A stretch of 64,000 nucleotides of DNA from DCFW01 sp963790715 (GTDB taxonomy: Bacteria; Bacteroidota; Bacteroidia; Bacteroidales; Bacteroidaceae): assembly GCA_963790715.1 (NCBI GenBank), contig CAWBPN010000018.1, positions 868,001 through 932,000 of the forward strand. Reading direction: 5' to 3'. Each line of letters opens with the position of its first letter. Position 1 is the stretch's first letter. The notes beneath the pieces were generated by a model. It made no database searches and was not told the DNA's origin. It saw only the letters and a list, made by a program, of their open reading frames with translations. Below, piece by piece: positions 46,196 to 54,223 of this stretch. The position numbers and the translations under genes are program-made.

Positions 46196-46804
46196 GTGGA
46201 AAAAAAGAAAAGAATTATTCTACTTATTTGCATATGTTTGTCTTCCTTCTGTTTTAAGATACAGGCGCAAATGTTACGAACACCTGCACCGCGAGTGTGG
46301 GTGGAAGCATGCGTTTATAGAGGAGACACCATCCCTTTTGTCCAATTAAGAGAAACATATGTATTTCCTCCACTGCATTTCACTACTCCTAAAGAATGGA
46401 GCGACTACTACAGACTTATCCGTAACGTAAAAATAGTGCTACCATACGCCATAATGATAAATAATATTATTGTGGAAACCTATGAATATATTCAAACAAT
46501 TCCTGACCCCAAAAGGCGTGAAGCTCATTTGAAATTGGTTGAAAAAGGATTGATGGCACAATATAAACAACCTTTTAAAAGATTATCCTATACACAGGGT
46601 AAACTGCTTATAAAAATTATTGACCGTGAATGCAACCAATCTTCATACAATATTATTAAAGCTTTTATGGGTCGTTTACGTGCAGGTTTCTACCAGGGCT
46701 TTGCATCGATATTCGGTGCAAGTCTGAAAAAAGAATATAATCCTTTTGGTGAAGACGCACTTACCGAGAGAGTAATAACATTGGTTTTAAACGATCAATT
46801 ATAA
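46196..46804 (+). CDS. DUF4294 exported protein
   Basis: 202 residues from a GTG at 46196, needed to include the signal peptide (hydrophobic IILLICICLSSFCF, cleavage near QA-QM). The domain reads AYVFPPLHFTTPKEWSDYYR-like (here ETYVFPPLHFTT) followed by LIRNVKIVLPYAIMINNIIV and GRLRAGFYQGFASIFGASLK, matching DUF4294, a Bacteroidetes-specific periplasmic/envelope family of unknown role. It ends 13 bases before the RNA methyltransferase gene, suggesting an operon. Confidence 0.85.
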   Translation: MEKKKRIILLICICLSSFCFKIQAQMLRTPAPRVWVEACVYRGDTIPFVQLRETYVFPPLHFTTPKEWSDYYRLIRNVKIVLPYAIMINNIIVETYEYIQTIPDPKRREAHLKLVEKGLMAQYKQPFKRLSYTQGKLLIKIIDRECNQSSYNIIKAFMGRLRAGFYQGFASIFGASLKKEYNPFGEDALTERVITLVLNDQL

Positions 46805-46817
46805 ACACATTTTCCAT

Positions 46818-47357
46818 ATGCACAAACTGAAAATAGATGAACTGAACAGAATATCAACAAAAGAATTCAAAGAAGCAAAAAAACTTCCTTTAGTAGTTGT
46901 ATTGGATAATGTAAGAAGTATGAACAATATAGGTTCTGTTTTTCGTACTTCGGATGCTTTTCGTATTGAAAGTATTTATTTGTGTGGTATCACAGCTACA
47001 CCTCCTCATCCGGATTTACATAAAACAGCTTTAGGCGCTGAATATTCGGTAGACTGGAAATACTATAAGAATACATTGGATGCAGTGAACGAACTTAAAA
47101 ACAACGGTTACATCGTTTATGCAATAGAACAAGTGGAAGGAAGCATTAAATTAGATAAGTTGCAACTTGAAAATGACAAGAAATATGCCATTGTTATGGG
47201 TCATGAAGTTAAGGGTGTAGCTCAAGAAGTTGTTGACGTTTGCAACGGAAGTATTGAAATACCTCAATACGGCACCAAACATTCTCTTAATGTTTCTGTC
47301 AGCGCAGGTATCACACTCTGGAAAATCTACGAACTTCTTCATTCCACAAAGTTATAA
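46818..47357 (+). CDS. SpoU/TrmH-family RNA 2'-O-methyltransferase
   Basis: 179 residues, a single SPOUT domain without an RNA-binding N-terminal extension. Motif 1: LDNVRSMNNIGSVFRTSDAF. Motif 2: YAIVMGHEVKGVAQEV. Motif 3: IEIPQYGTKHSLNVSVSAGI. The trefoil knot binds SAM; members methylate ribose in tRNA or rRNA. The precise target is not determinable. It is the last gene before the AT-rich gap preceding nadA. Confidence 0.92.
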   Translation: MHKLKIDELNRISTKEFKEAKKLPLVVVLDNVRSMNNIGSVFRTSDAFRIESIYLCGITATPPHPDLHKTALGAEYSVDWKYYKNTLDAVNELKNNGYIVYAIEQVEGSIKLDKLQLENDKKYAIVMGHEVKGVAQEVVDVCNGSIEIPQYGTKHSLNVSVSAGITLWKIYELLHSTKL

Positions 47358-47788
47358 TAGTAATTCACAACAGGTGTTGAAAACTGTTGATAAGCGGTTG
47401 ATTAAATGTGCAAAGATTTTCAAAACTTTTACTTGCATATTTCATTTTTATTGCAATACTACATACTATTCAACAAACCAAATAAGTTATTCAAAAGTTT
47501 ATCATTTTGTTTGAACTACATTTTAACAGCCAAATATAGAAAATGAGAAAGAAAGTTTTTAATTTTGTACTTTATCAACAGAATGTTGAAAAACATCATA
47601 TAATCCTTATTTTCAGGCAATATGAAACAATATATAGGTTGATAAGATGATGATAAAAAGAATGTTTCGGTTAATAAGCAAATAAGCAAGAAAAATATTA
47701 CTTTTTTACTAACATTATCAACCGACTATTACTATTATCATATATTTTCTAAGAATAAGAATAAATATTATTATTATATTATTATATC
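47358..47788. other. AT-rich intergenic region with DnaA-like boxes (candidate replication-related locus)
   Basis: 431 bases without a supportable gene. It carries TGTTGATAA (47385-47393), TTATCAACA (47572-47580), GGTTGATAA (47637-47645) and TTATCAACC (47715-47723). It ends in a very AT-rich run of ATT/TTA triplets (about 47755-47787), which would melt easily. The first box is followed by GTTGAAAA/GTTGATT half-similar elements. The arrangement of boxes next to an AT-rich stretch resembles bacterial origins. A promoter for nadA must also lie here (TATATTTT near 47741 is a partial match). Confidence 0.5.
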
Positions 47789-48736
47789 ATGGATAATAAA
47801 GATTTGATTTCTGAGATTAATAAACTTCGTAAAGAAAAGAATGCGATTATATTGGCTCACTTTTACCAAAAGGGTGAAATACAAGATATAGCTGATTATA
47901 TAGGCGACAGTTTAGCTCTTGCCCAATGGGCAGCTAAAACTACGGCAGACATTATTGTATTGTGCGGTGTGAATTTCATGGGCGAAACGGCTAAGATATT
48001 ATGTCCTGATAAAAAGGTACTGATACCTGATGCAAATGCGGGTTGTTCATTAGCCGATAGTTGTCCGGTTGACAAGTTCAGTGCTTTTGTAAAGGCTCAT
48101 CCAGGTTACAAGATCATATCTTATGTAAACACAACAGCTGCCGTAAAGGCTTATACTGATGTTGTGGTTACAAGTACTAATGCCCGGCAGATAGTTGAAA
48201 GTTTTCCAAAGGATGAAAAGATAATATTCGGTCCCGATCGTAATTTAGGTAATTATATAAATTCAATTACCGGTCGCAATATGTTGCTGTGGGACGGTGC
48301 GTGTCAGGTGCATGAGAAATTTTCAATTGAAAAGATATTGGAATTGAAGAAACAATATCCGGAAGCTTTGATATTGGCTCATCCCGAATGTAAAAGTGCT
48401 GTATTGAAGATTGCCGACTTTATAGGTTCTACGGCAGCTATTTTAAAGTATGCTGTAAATCATTCTGATAATAAGGTTTATATTGTGGCCACAGAATCCG
48501 GAATATTGCATGAGATGCAAAAAAAATGCCCTGATATAACGTTTATTCCGGCACCACCTAATGACAGCACATGTGCTTGTAATGATTGCAAATTTATGAA
48601 GTTAAATACATTGGAGAAGTTATATCTTTGCCTGAGAGATGAGAAACCTGAGATAAATGTAGATAAAGATATAGCAGTAAAAGCAATTAAGCCTATTCAA
48701 AAGATGCTTGATATTTCGGCTAAGTTAGGGTTATAA
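47789..48736 (+). CDS. nadA: Quinolinate synthase
   Basis: 315 residues. NadA signatures: NAIILAHFYQKGEIQDIADY (substrate loop), VLCGVNFMGETAKILCPDKK (first cluster Cys), DGACQVHEKF, LAHPECKSAVL (second Cys) and STCACNDCKFMKLNTLEKLY (third cluster Cys region). It condenses iminoaspartate with dihydroxyacetone phosphate to quinolinate using a [4Fe-4S] cluster. nadB and nadC are not in this window. Confidence 0.97.
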   Translation: MDNKDLISEINKLRKEKNAIILAHFYQKGEIQDIADYIGDSLALAQWAAKTTADIIVLCGVNFMGETAKILCPDKKVLIPDANAGCSLADSCPVDKFSAFVKAHPGYKIISYVNTTAAVKAYTDVVVTSTNARQIVESFPKDEKIIFGPDRNLGNYINSITGRNMLLWDGACQVHEKFSIEKILELKKQYPEALILAHPECKSAVLKIADFIGSTAAILKYAVNHSDNKVYIVATESGILHEMQKKCPDITFIPAPPNDSTCACNDCKFMKLNTLEKLYLCLRDEKPEINVDKDIAVKAIKPIQKMLDISAKLGL

Positions 48737-48834
48737 ACAACTTTATTAATAGCTGATATTGGTATATAGTAAGGAATAAAAAGTAAAGCATTACAATATC
48801 CCTACTTAATATTTTTACGATAAAACAAGTTTTG

Positions 48835-48866
48835 TTTGGCAAATAAGCTTACAATAACTATTTTTG
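48835..48866 (+). promoter_or_regulatory. Bacteroides-type promoter of the GH105 gene
   Basis: TTTG at 48835-48838, 20 bases, then TATTTTTG at 48859-48866. This matches the two-part consensus and supports the ATG at 48888 rather than an upstream TTG at 48864. Confidence 0.75.
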
Positions 48867-48887
48867 TGTATTAAAAAATTTATTACT

Positions 48888-50000
48888 ATGAAACGAATAG
48901 GACTTGTTATTGTTGCTTTCTTTACATTATCATATATATCGGCTCAAAGCATTCCTGCAAAGAGCGAAGTACTTAAAGCGCTTACCAACGTTAATGATAA
49001 TTGGCAAAAAACACATTCGCCTTGTGTTGCTCCTTTTTGGAATTATGCCGTATATCAAATAGGTAATATGGAAGCATATAATGTGACTCATCGCGAGGAT
49101 TACCTTTATTATGCTTCTTGTTGGGCAGCGCACAATCATTGGATTGGTGCTACATCCGATAACAAAGCTGAATGGCAACTGAATTACGGTGAAGACAACA
49201 GTCATGTTCTTTTCGGTGATTGGCAAGTGTGTTTTCAAGTTTACAGTGATTTGTATAATGTTGATAAGGATGCTAAACGTATTGCCCGTGCAAAGGAAGT
49301 GATGGAATATGAAATGAGTTTGAAGCGTGTTGATTTCTGGTGGTGGGCTGACGGACTGTTTATGGTAATGCCTGTTATGACAAAGATGTACAACATTACT
49401 AAGAACCAGTTGTATTTACAGAAACTTTATGAGTATTACCGTTATGCCGAATCTATTATGTACGATAATGATGAACACCTCTTTTACAGAGATGCAAAAT
49501 ATGTGTATCCCAATCATAAAAGCATAAATGATAAAAAAGACTTTTGGGCTAGAGGAAACGGATGGGTGTTGGCTGCGTTGGCTCGCGTTATTGATGAATT
49601 GCCTAAAACCGATGTTCATCGTAATTATTATATTACCAAATATAAACTGATTGCAAAGGCTGTTATTGCATGCCAACAAAAGGAAGGTTATTGGACTCGC
49701 AGTATGCTTGACGCAGATTGTGCACCGGGGTATGAAACAAGCGGTACGGCGTTGTTTACTTTCGGTTTGGCGTGGGGATTAAATCATGGTCTGCTTGACA
49801 AGGCTACTTATTTGAATCCTACTCTGAAAGCCTGGTACTATTTGCAAAATACAGCTGTGCAGCTTGATGGTTCACTGGGTTATGTGCAACCGATAGGAGA
49901 ACGTGCCATTCCGGGACAAACATTAAATAGCAGTTACACTGCCGATTTCGGTGTCGGTGCTTTCTTATTGGCAGCTTCTGAAATGAGTCGTTTGAAATAA
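48888..50000 (+). CDS. Glycoside hydrolase family 105/88 unsaturated glycuronyl hydrolase
   Basis: 370 residues from the ATG at 48888. Signal peptide 1-18 (YISA-QS). The (alpha/alpha)6 barrel shows GH105 signatures: DFWWWADGLFMVMPVM (active-site Asp in ADGLFM), FWARGNGWVLAALARV (RGNGW) and GYETSGTALFTFGLAWGLNH. These enzymes hydrate the unsaturated uronic acid left by pectin or ulvan lyases. Next to the second HTCS regulator and a GH130/GT pair; no lyase is in view, so the oligosaccharide would come from another locus. Confidence 0.92.
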   Translation: MKRIGLVIVAFFTLSYISAQSIPAKSEVLKALTNVNDNWQKTHSPCVAPFWNYAVYQIGNMEAYNVTHREDYLYYASCWAAHNHWIGATSDNKAEWQLNYGEDNSHVLFGDWQVCFQVYSDLYNVDKDAKRIARAKEVMEYEMSLKRVDFWWWADGLFMVMPVMTKMYNITKNQLYLQKLYEYYRYAESIMYDNDEHLFYRDAKYVYPNHKSINDKKDFWARGNGWVLAALARVIDELPKTDVHRNYYITKYKLIAKAVIACQQKEGYWTRSMLDADCAPGYETSGTALFTFGLAWGLNHGLLDKATYLNPTLKAWYYLQNTAVQLDGSLGYVQPIGERAIPGQTLNSSYTADFGVGAFLLAASEMSRLK

Positions 50001-50073
50001 AACATAGACAAATATCATTATATATGATAAAGGTTTGTATCTTTAGCTTGTCGAATATAATAACATTGTAATA

Positions 50074-53000
50074 ATGCGGAAGTTTATATTAAGCTTTACT
50101 ATTATTATACTTTTTTCTACTCTCAATTGCCTGAGCAGCGAATTGCCTATTATTGTAACGCTTAAGTTCAATCAAATATCAATGCTTAATACTTTGCCTT
50201 CGGCTGAAGTTCAGCAGGTTTACAGAGATCGTGAAGGACTAATGTGGTTGGCAACACGCTCGGGATTGTGCTCTTATGATGGTTATCAAGTAAAGACATA
50301 TCGTACCAGCGTCTTTTCTCCAAATTTATTTATAAGTAACAATATTTATTGCGTTGCCGAAGACTATTCGCATAATCTGTGGGTGGGAACGGATTACGGA
50401 TTGTATGTATATAATAAGGTGTCTGGACGAATGAATAAAATTAATCTTCCTAATGACAATACCGTTTCAACGCTGTTAGTGACGCGTGATAATAATGTTT
50501 GGATAGGAACGAATGTTGAGCTTTGCCGCTATAATCCTCTGACAAAAACAATTCGCGAATATAACAGCAAGAACAGGCGTAATCTTCCTAAATCATTCTC
50601 GGTTAAATCTTTGCTGCAGGATACGAACGGAGATTTGTTGTTCGGAACGTGGTCATCGGGACTGTACAGAATTTCTGCAAAAACTGATAATGTTGAGGCT
50701 TATCCGCAATTCAATGCTCACAATTCCGCCCATACATTATATATGGATAGTTCTGGGCGTTTGTGGATAGGTACATGGGGATGCGGTTTGTATTGTATGG
50801 AAAATCCACGAAATGTAAAGCATCTAGGTATTAAGTCTTATGTCAATAATCCGTTAAATCCTAACAGTTTGCCAGATGATATTGTGTATTCTATTAATGA
50901 AGACCCTTTGACACATACTTTATGGGTCGGTACCCGCACCGGTTTGAGTATTATGGATTTGACGCATTCCGACGGTTCTTTTGTAAATTATACCACTACC
51001 AGTAAACAATATCCGTTGCCGGGTAACGAAATAAATTCAGTAGTTACAAACGGTAGAGGTGATTTTTGGTTGGGAACAATCGGTACAGGAGTATGGCAAA
51101 CATGCACACGTCCGTCTTTCATCCATCCTTATGATTTATCTTCATTGAATAAAGTTGTTTCCACCAATGCTGTACGCTGCATGTATATGGCTTCGCAGAA
51201 TAAAATATGGATCGGCGTCGGCTCATACGGATTGGCTCTTTATGATCGCAGTAACAATACATCAGAGTTTTATACACAAATGCCGGAGTTTGCGCAAATT
51301 AAGCAGATGCCATCAATATACAGTATTGTAAGCCAATCCGACGGAGAATTGTGGTTTGCCACATATGGTAACGGCATTCTTGTTTATCATAAGGGACATC
51401 TTGTAAAAAGCCTTAATAGTTCGAACACCAAATACATCAAGGATGATTGTGTGTTGTGTCTTTATAGGTCGCGGCGTAACGGAGTGACATGGATAGGACA
51501 ACGTTCCGGATTGTCAGTGATGTTGCGAAACAATATAGGATACAAGGTAAATTTTATGCATTATAAAAACATGGAATTTAGTGACTGTAACATTCAGCAT
51601 ATTACAGAAGATAAATTCGGAAATATTTGGTTGGCAACTAATAACAGAGGTATTATTCGTATTTCCGGCGATCCTTATCATCCTTCCGAAATGAAATTTC
51701 AGGATTACGAACCTACAAATAAAAAATTGCCTATATCCAACATTACTTCCGTTATTCAAGACAGTAGGTCTCATATATGGGCTGTGTCGGATTGTGGAGG
51801 TTTGTTCCTTTTGGATCCTACTATCGATACCTTTGTTCCTGTTAATAAAATGTTTCATATTCCCGGAGATGATGCGCGAAGTATCATTGAAGATCATCTC
51901 GGTAATTTATGGATAGGTACCAACTATGGCATTGTGAAAGTGACTTTCCGCCGTGACATTATGCATCCGGCCATTCATATTTTCACTACGGCTGACGGAC
52001 TGCAGGATAACTACTTTATACCGAATGCTGTGGCTAAGTATAATAATGAACTATTTTTCGGAGATTATAAAGGCTTTTGTTCTTTTATACCTAGAAGCAT
52101 GAAATTTATTGATATAGCAAATCCCAGAGTTACGATTACCGACTTGAAAATATATGATCGTTCATATTCCGAATTGGACTCTACGTTGAGAAAAACCATT
52201 TCGCCGCTTACGCCGTCATTTACTCATCGAATAGTGATTCCTGCAACATGTAATAATTTTACGTTGGAGTTTTCGTCGCTTACATATTCTCATGCTGATC
52301 AATGCAAATACGCTTATATGTTGGATGGTTTTGATAACGGATTCCAGTACACCGATGCCAACAAGCGTTTTGCTTATTACAGCAACCTGCCTTCAGGCAA
52401 ATATAAGTTTCATCTGCGTGCTACCGATCCTTCAGGTTTTTGGCATGATATGCCATACGATATTACGGTCGTAGTCCGCCCTCCGTTTTATGCCACTTGG
52501 TGGGCGTACGTGATATACGCCTTAATCGTAATAGGTATAGCATATTTGGCGTTCAGCATCAGTCGCAATCGCATACGTTTGCAGAACAGCCTGCGGATGG
52601 AAGAATTGGAAAAGAAGCAAATAGAAATGCTTAACCATGCCAAGTTGCAATTCTTTACTAATATCACGCACGAACTGTTGACGCCGCTTGCCATCATTTC
52701 CGCATCAATGGAACATCTTAAAATGACGATAAAGCAGGATACTGAAGATTTCAATGTGATGAAAAATAATATAAATCGCCTTATCCGCTTGATACAACAG
52801 ATTTTGGAATTCCGTAAGGCACAGAGCGGTAACCTGAAATTGAAAGTTTCAAAGGGAGATATTACGATTTTTGTAAAGAATGAGGCGGAAAGCTTTTATC
52901 CTTTGATGACTAAAAGAGGCCTGCAGATCTCTTATCAATGTAGCAAAACACGGATTATCGGTTATTTTGACCAGGACAAACTTGACAAAATCATTTACAA

Positions 53001-54195
53001 TTTATTGTCCAATGCAGCCAAATATAATAAGGAGAGCGGTTCGGTTCAGGTAGTTCTTGACCAAAGTGAAGACGGTAATTTCATTATCCTGTCGATTAAG
53101 GATAATGGTATAGGTATGTCTGATGAAACCAAGTCGCATCTTTTCGAGCGTTTCTACGACGGTGAATATCGTAAAAATAAAACAGTGGGTACAGGCATAG
53201 GCCTATCTCTTACAAAAGATTTGGTGACTTTGCACGGAGGGACTATCACGGTTGACAGTGAATTGGCCAAGGGAACTACTTTTGTAACAACGATACCGAT
53301 TAACCGGGATGCTTTCAAAGCTGAACAGATAGATGAAGCGGAAGTTGATGATATGGATATTGGCATCATCGCCGGGCATAACGTTAATGAGAACATTGCA
53401 CATGAAAAGACGGACGCAAGCGGTAAAGATTTGCCTGTAGTACTTATCGTTGATGATAATGTGGAGTTACTTTCATTGATGAAAAAGCTTCTTGAAACTG
53501 ATTATCACGTTATTGTCGCAACCGATGGGGAGAAGGCTGTGAAAGTGGTGCAATCAAACGCCGTTGACGTCATTGTGTGCGATGTGATGATGCCGATTAT
53601 GGATGGTATACAGTTTACAAAATACATAAAAAGTAATCTTGATTATTGCCACATACCTATTATATTATTAACTGCAAAGACAAGAGACAACGACCGCGAA
53701 GAGGGTTATGACTCAGGAGCTGACGGCTACATTACGAAACCTTTCCAGCTTTCGGTATTGCAAGCGCGTATTAAAAATCTTCTTGCCGCACGCCGACGTA
53801 TGCAGATGAAGTTTAAGGATAAGGCATTCTTTGAACTTAAAGAGTTGCATTATACCGACATGGACGAAGATTTTCTACAAAGAGCAATCAATTGCGTAAA
53901 CAAAAATTTGGAAGACCCTGAATTCGACCAAGCAAGGTTTGTAACCGAAATGGGCACTAGCAAATCTACACTTTATAATAAACTTAAATCATTGACCGGA
54001 TTGAACACTTCATCTTTCATTAATAACATTCGACTGAAGGCTGCGTGCAAAATTCTGAAGGAAAACCCAACAATACGAGTCTCTGATCTGGCTTATATGG
54101 TAGGCTTCAATGATCCAAAATATTTCAGTGCTTGTTTCAAGAAGGAATACGGCATGCTGGTTAAGGATTATATAGAAAAAACGTTAAATGAATAA
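50074..54195 (+). CDS. Hybrid two-component system regulator (HTCS)
   Basis: 1373 residues. Signal/membrane start, beta-propeller sensor repeats (MWLATRSGLCSYDGY, LWVGTDYGLYVYN, LWIGTWGCGLY), Y_Y_Y domain (about 740-805), TM near 815-835. HisKA has FFTNITHELLTPLAIISA (phospho-accepting His866; Leu replaces the Arg of HELRTPL, as in many HTCS). HATPase: GIGMSDETK and VGTGIGLSLTKDL. Receiver: VIVCDVMMPIMDG (Asp1170). AraC HTH: VSDLAYMVGFNDPKYFSACF. It lies between the GH105 gene and the convergent GT4/GH130 operon and is likely to control nearby carbohydrate genes, but no SusC/SusD pair is adjacent. A TATCTTTA near-match lies about 25 bases upstream. Confidence 0.95.
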   Translation: MRKFILSFTIIILFSTLNCLSSELPIIVTLKFNQISMLNTLPSAEVQQVYRDREGLMWLATRSGLCSYDGYQVKTYRTSVFSPNLFISNNIYCVAEDYSHNLWVGTDYGLYVYNKVSGRMNKINLPNDNTVSTLLVTRDNNVWIGTNVELCRYNPLTKTIREYNSKNRRNLPKSFSVKSLLQDTNGDLLFGTWSSGLYRISAKTDNVEAYPQFNAHNSAHTLYMDSSGRLWIGTWGCGLYCMENPRNVKHLGIKSYVNNPLNPNSLPDDIVYSINEDPLTHTLWVGTRTGLSIMDLTHSDGSFVNYTTTSKQYPLPGNEINSVVTNGRGDFWLGTIGTGVWQTCTRPSFIHPYDLSSLNKVVSTNAVRCMYMASQNKIWIGVGSYGLALYDRSNNTSEFYTQMPEFAQIKQMPSIYSIVSQSDGELWFATYGNGILVYHKGHLVKSLNSSNTKYIKDDCVLCLYRSRRNGVTWIGQRSGLSVMLRNNIGYKVNFMHYKNMEFSDCNIQHITEDKFGNIWLATNNRGIIRISGDPYHPSEMKFQDYEPTNKKLPISNITSVIQDSRSHIWAVSDCGGLFLLDPTIDTFVPVNKMFHIPGDDARSIIEDHLGNLWIGTNYGIVKVTFRRDIMHPAIHIFTTADGLQDNYFIPNAVAKYNNELFFGDYKGFCSFIPRSMKFIDIANPRVTITDLKIYDRSYSELDSTLRKTISPLTPSFTHRIVIPATCNNFTLEFSSLTYSHADQCKYAYMLDGFDNGFQYTDANKRFAYYSNLPSGKYKFHLRATDPSGFWHDMPYDITVVVRPPFYATWWAYVIYALIVIGIAYLAFSISRNRIRLQNSLRMEELEKKQIEMLNHAKLQFFTNITHELLTPLAIISASMEHLKMTIKQDTEDFNVMKNNINRLIRLIQQILEFRKAQSGNLKLKVSKGDITIFVKNEAESFYPLMTKRGLQISYQCSKTRIIGYFDQDKLDKIIYNLLSNAAKYNKESGSVQVVLDQSEDGNFIILSIKDNGIGMSDETKSHLFERFYDGEYRKNKTVGTGIGLSLTKDLVTLHGGTITVDSELAKGTTFVTTIPINRDAFKAEQIDEAEVDDMDIGIIAGHNVNENIAHEKTDASGKDLPVVLIVDDNVELLSLMKKLLETDYHVIVATDGEKAVKVVQSNAVDVIVCDVMMPIMDGIQFTKYIKSNLDYCHIPIILLTAKTRDNDREEGYDSGADGYITKPFQLSVLQARIKNLLAARRRMQMKFKDKAFFELKELHYTDMDEDFLQRAINCVNKNLEDPEFDQARFVTEMGTSKSTLYNKLKSLTGLNTSSFINNIRLKAACKILKENPTIRVSDLAYMVGFNDPKYFSACFKKEYGMLVKDYIEKTLNE

Positions 54196-54223
54196 TTGGA
54201 TCTTTTCCAAACAGTTTTATATC

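Larger units (their letters stand above)
44183..47723. repeat. Cluster of TTATCAACA-type boxes
   Basis: Exact TTATCAACA or its complement at 44183, 44410, 44641, 44864, 45365, 45703, 47385 and 47572. Near matches (last base changed, TTATCAACC or TTATCAACT) include 44470, 44482, 47637 and 47715. The motif is one base from the DnaA box TTATCCACA. Elsewhere in the 64-kb window I saw only about two exact copies (near 32010 and 49258). Confidence 0.75.
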
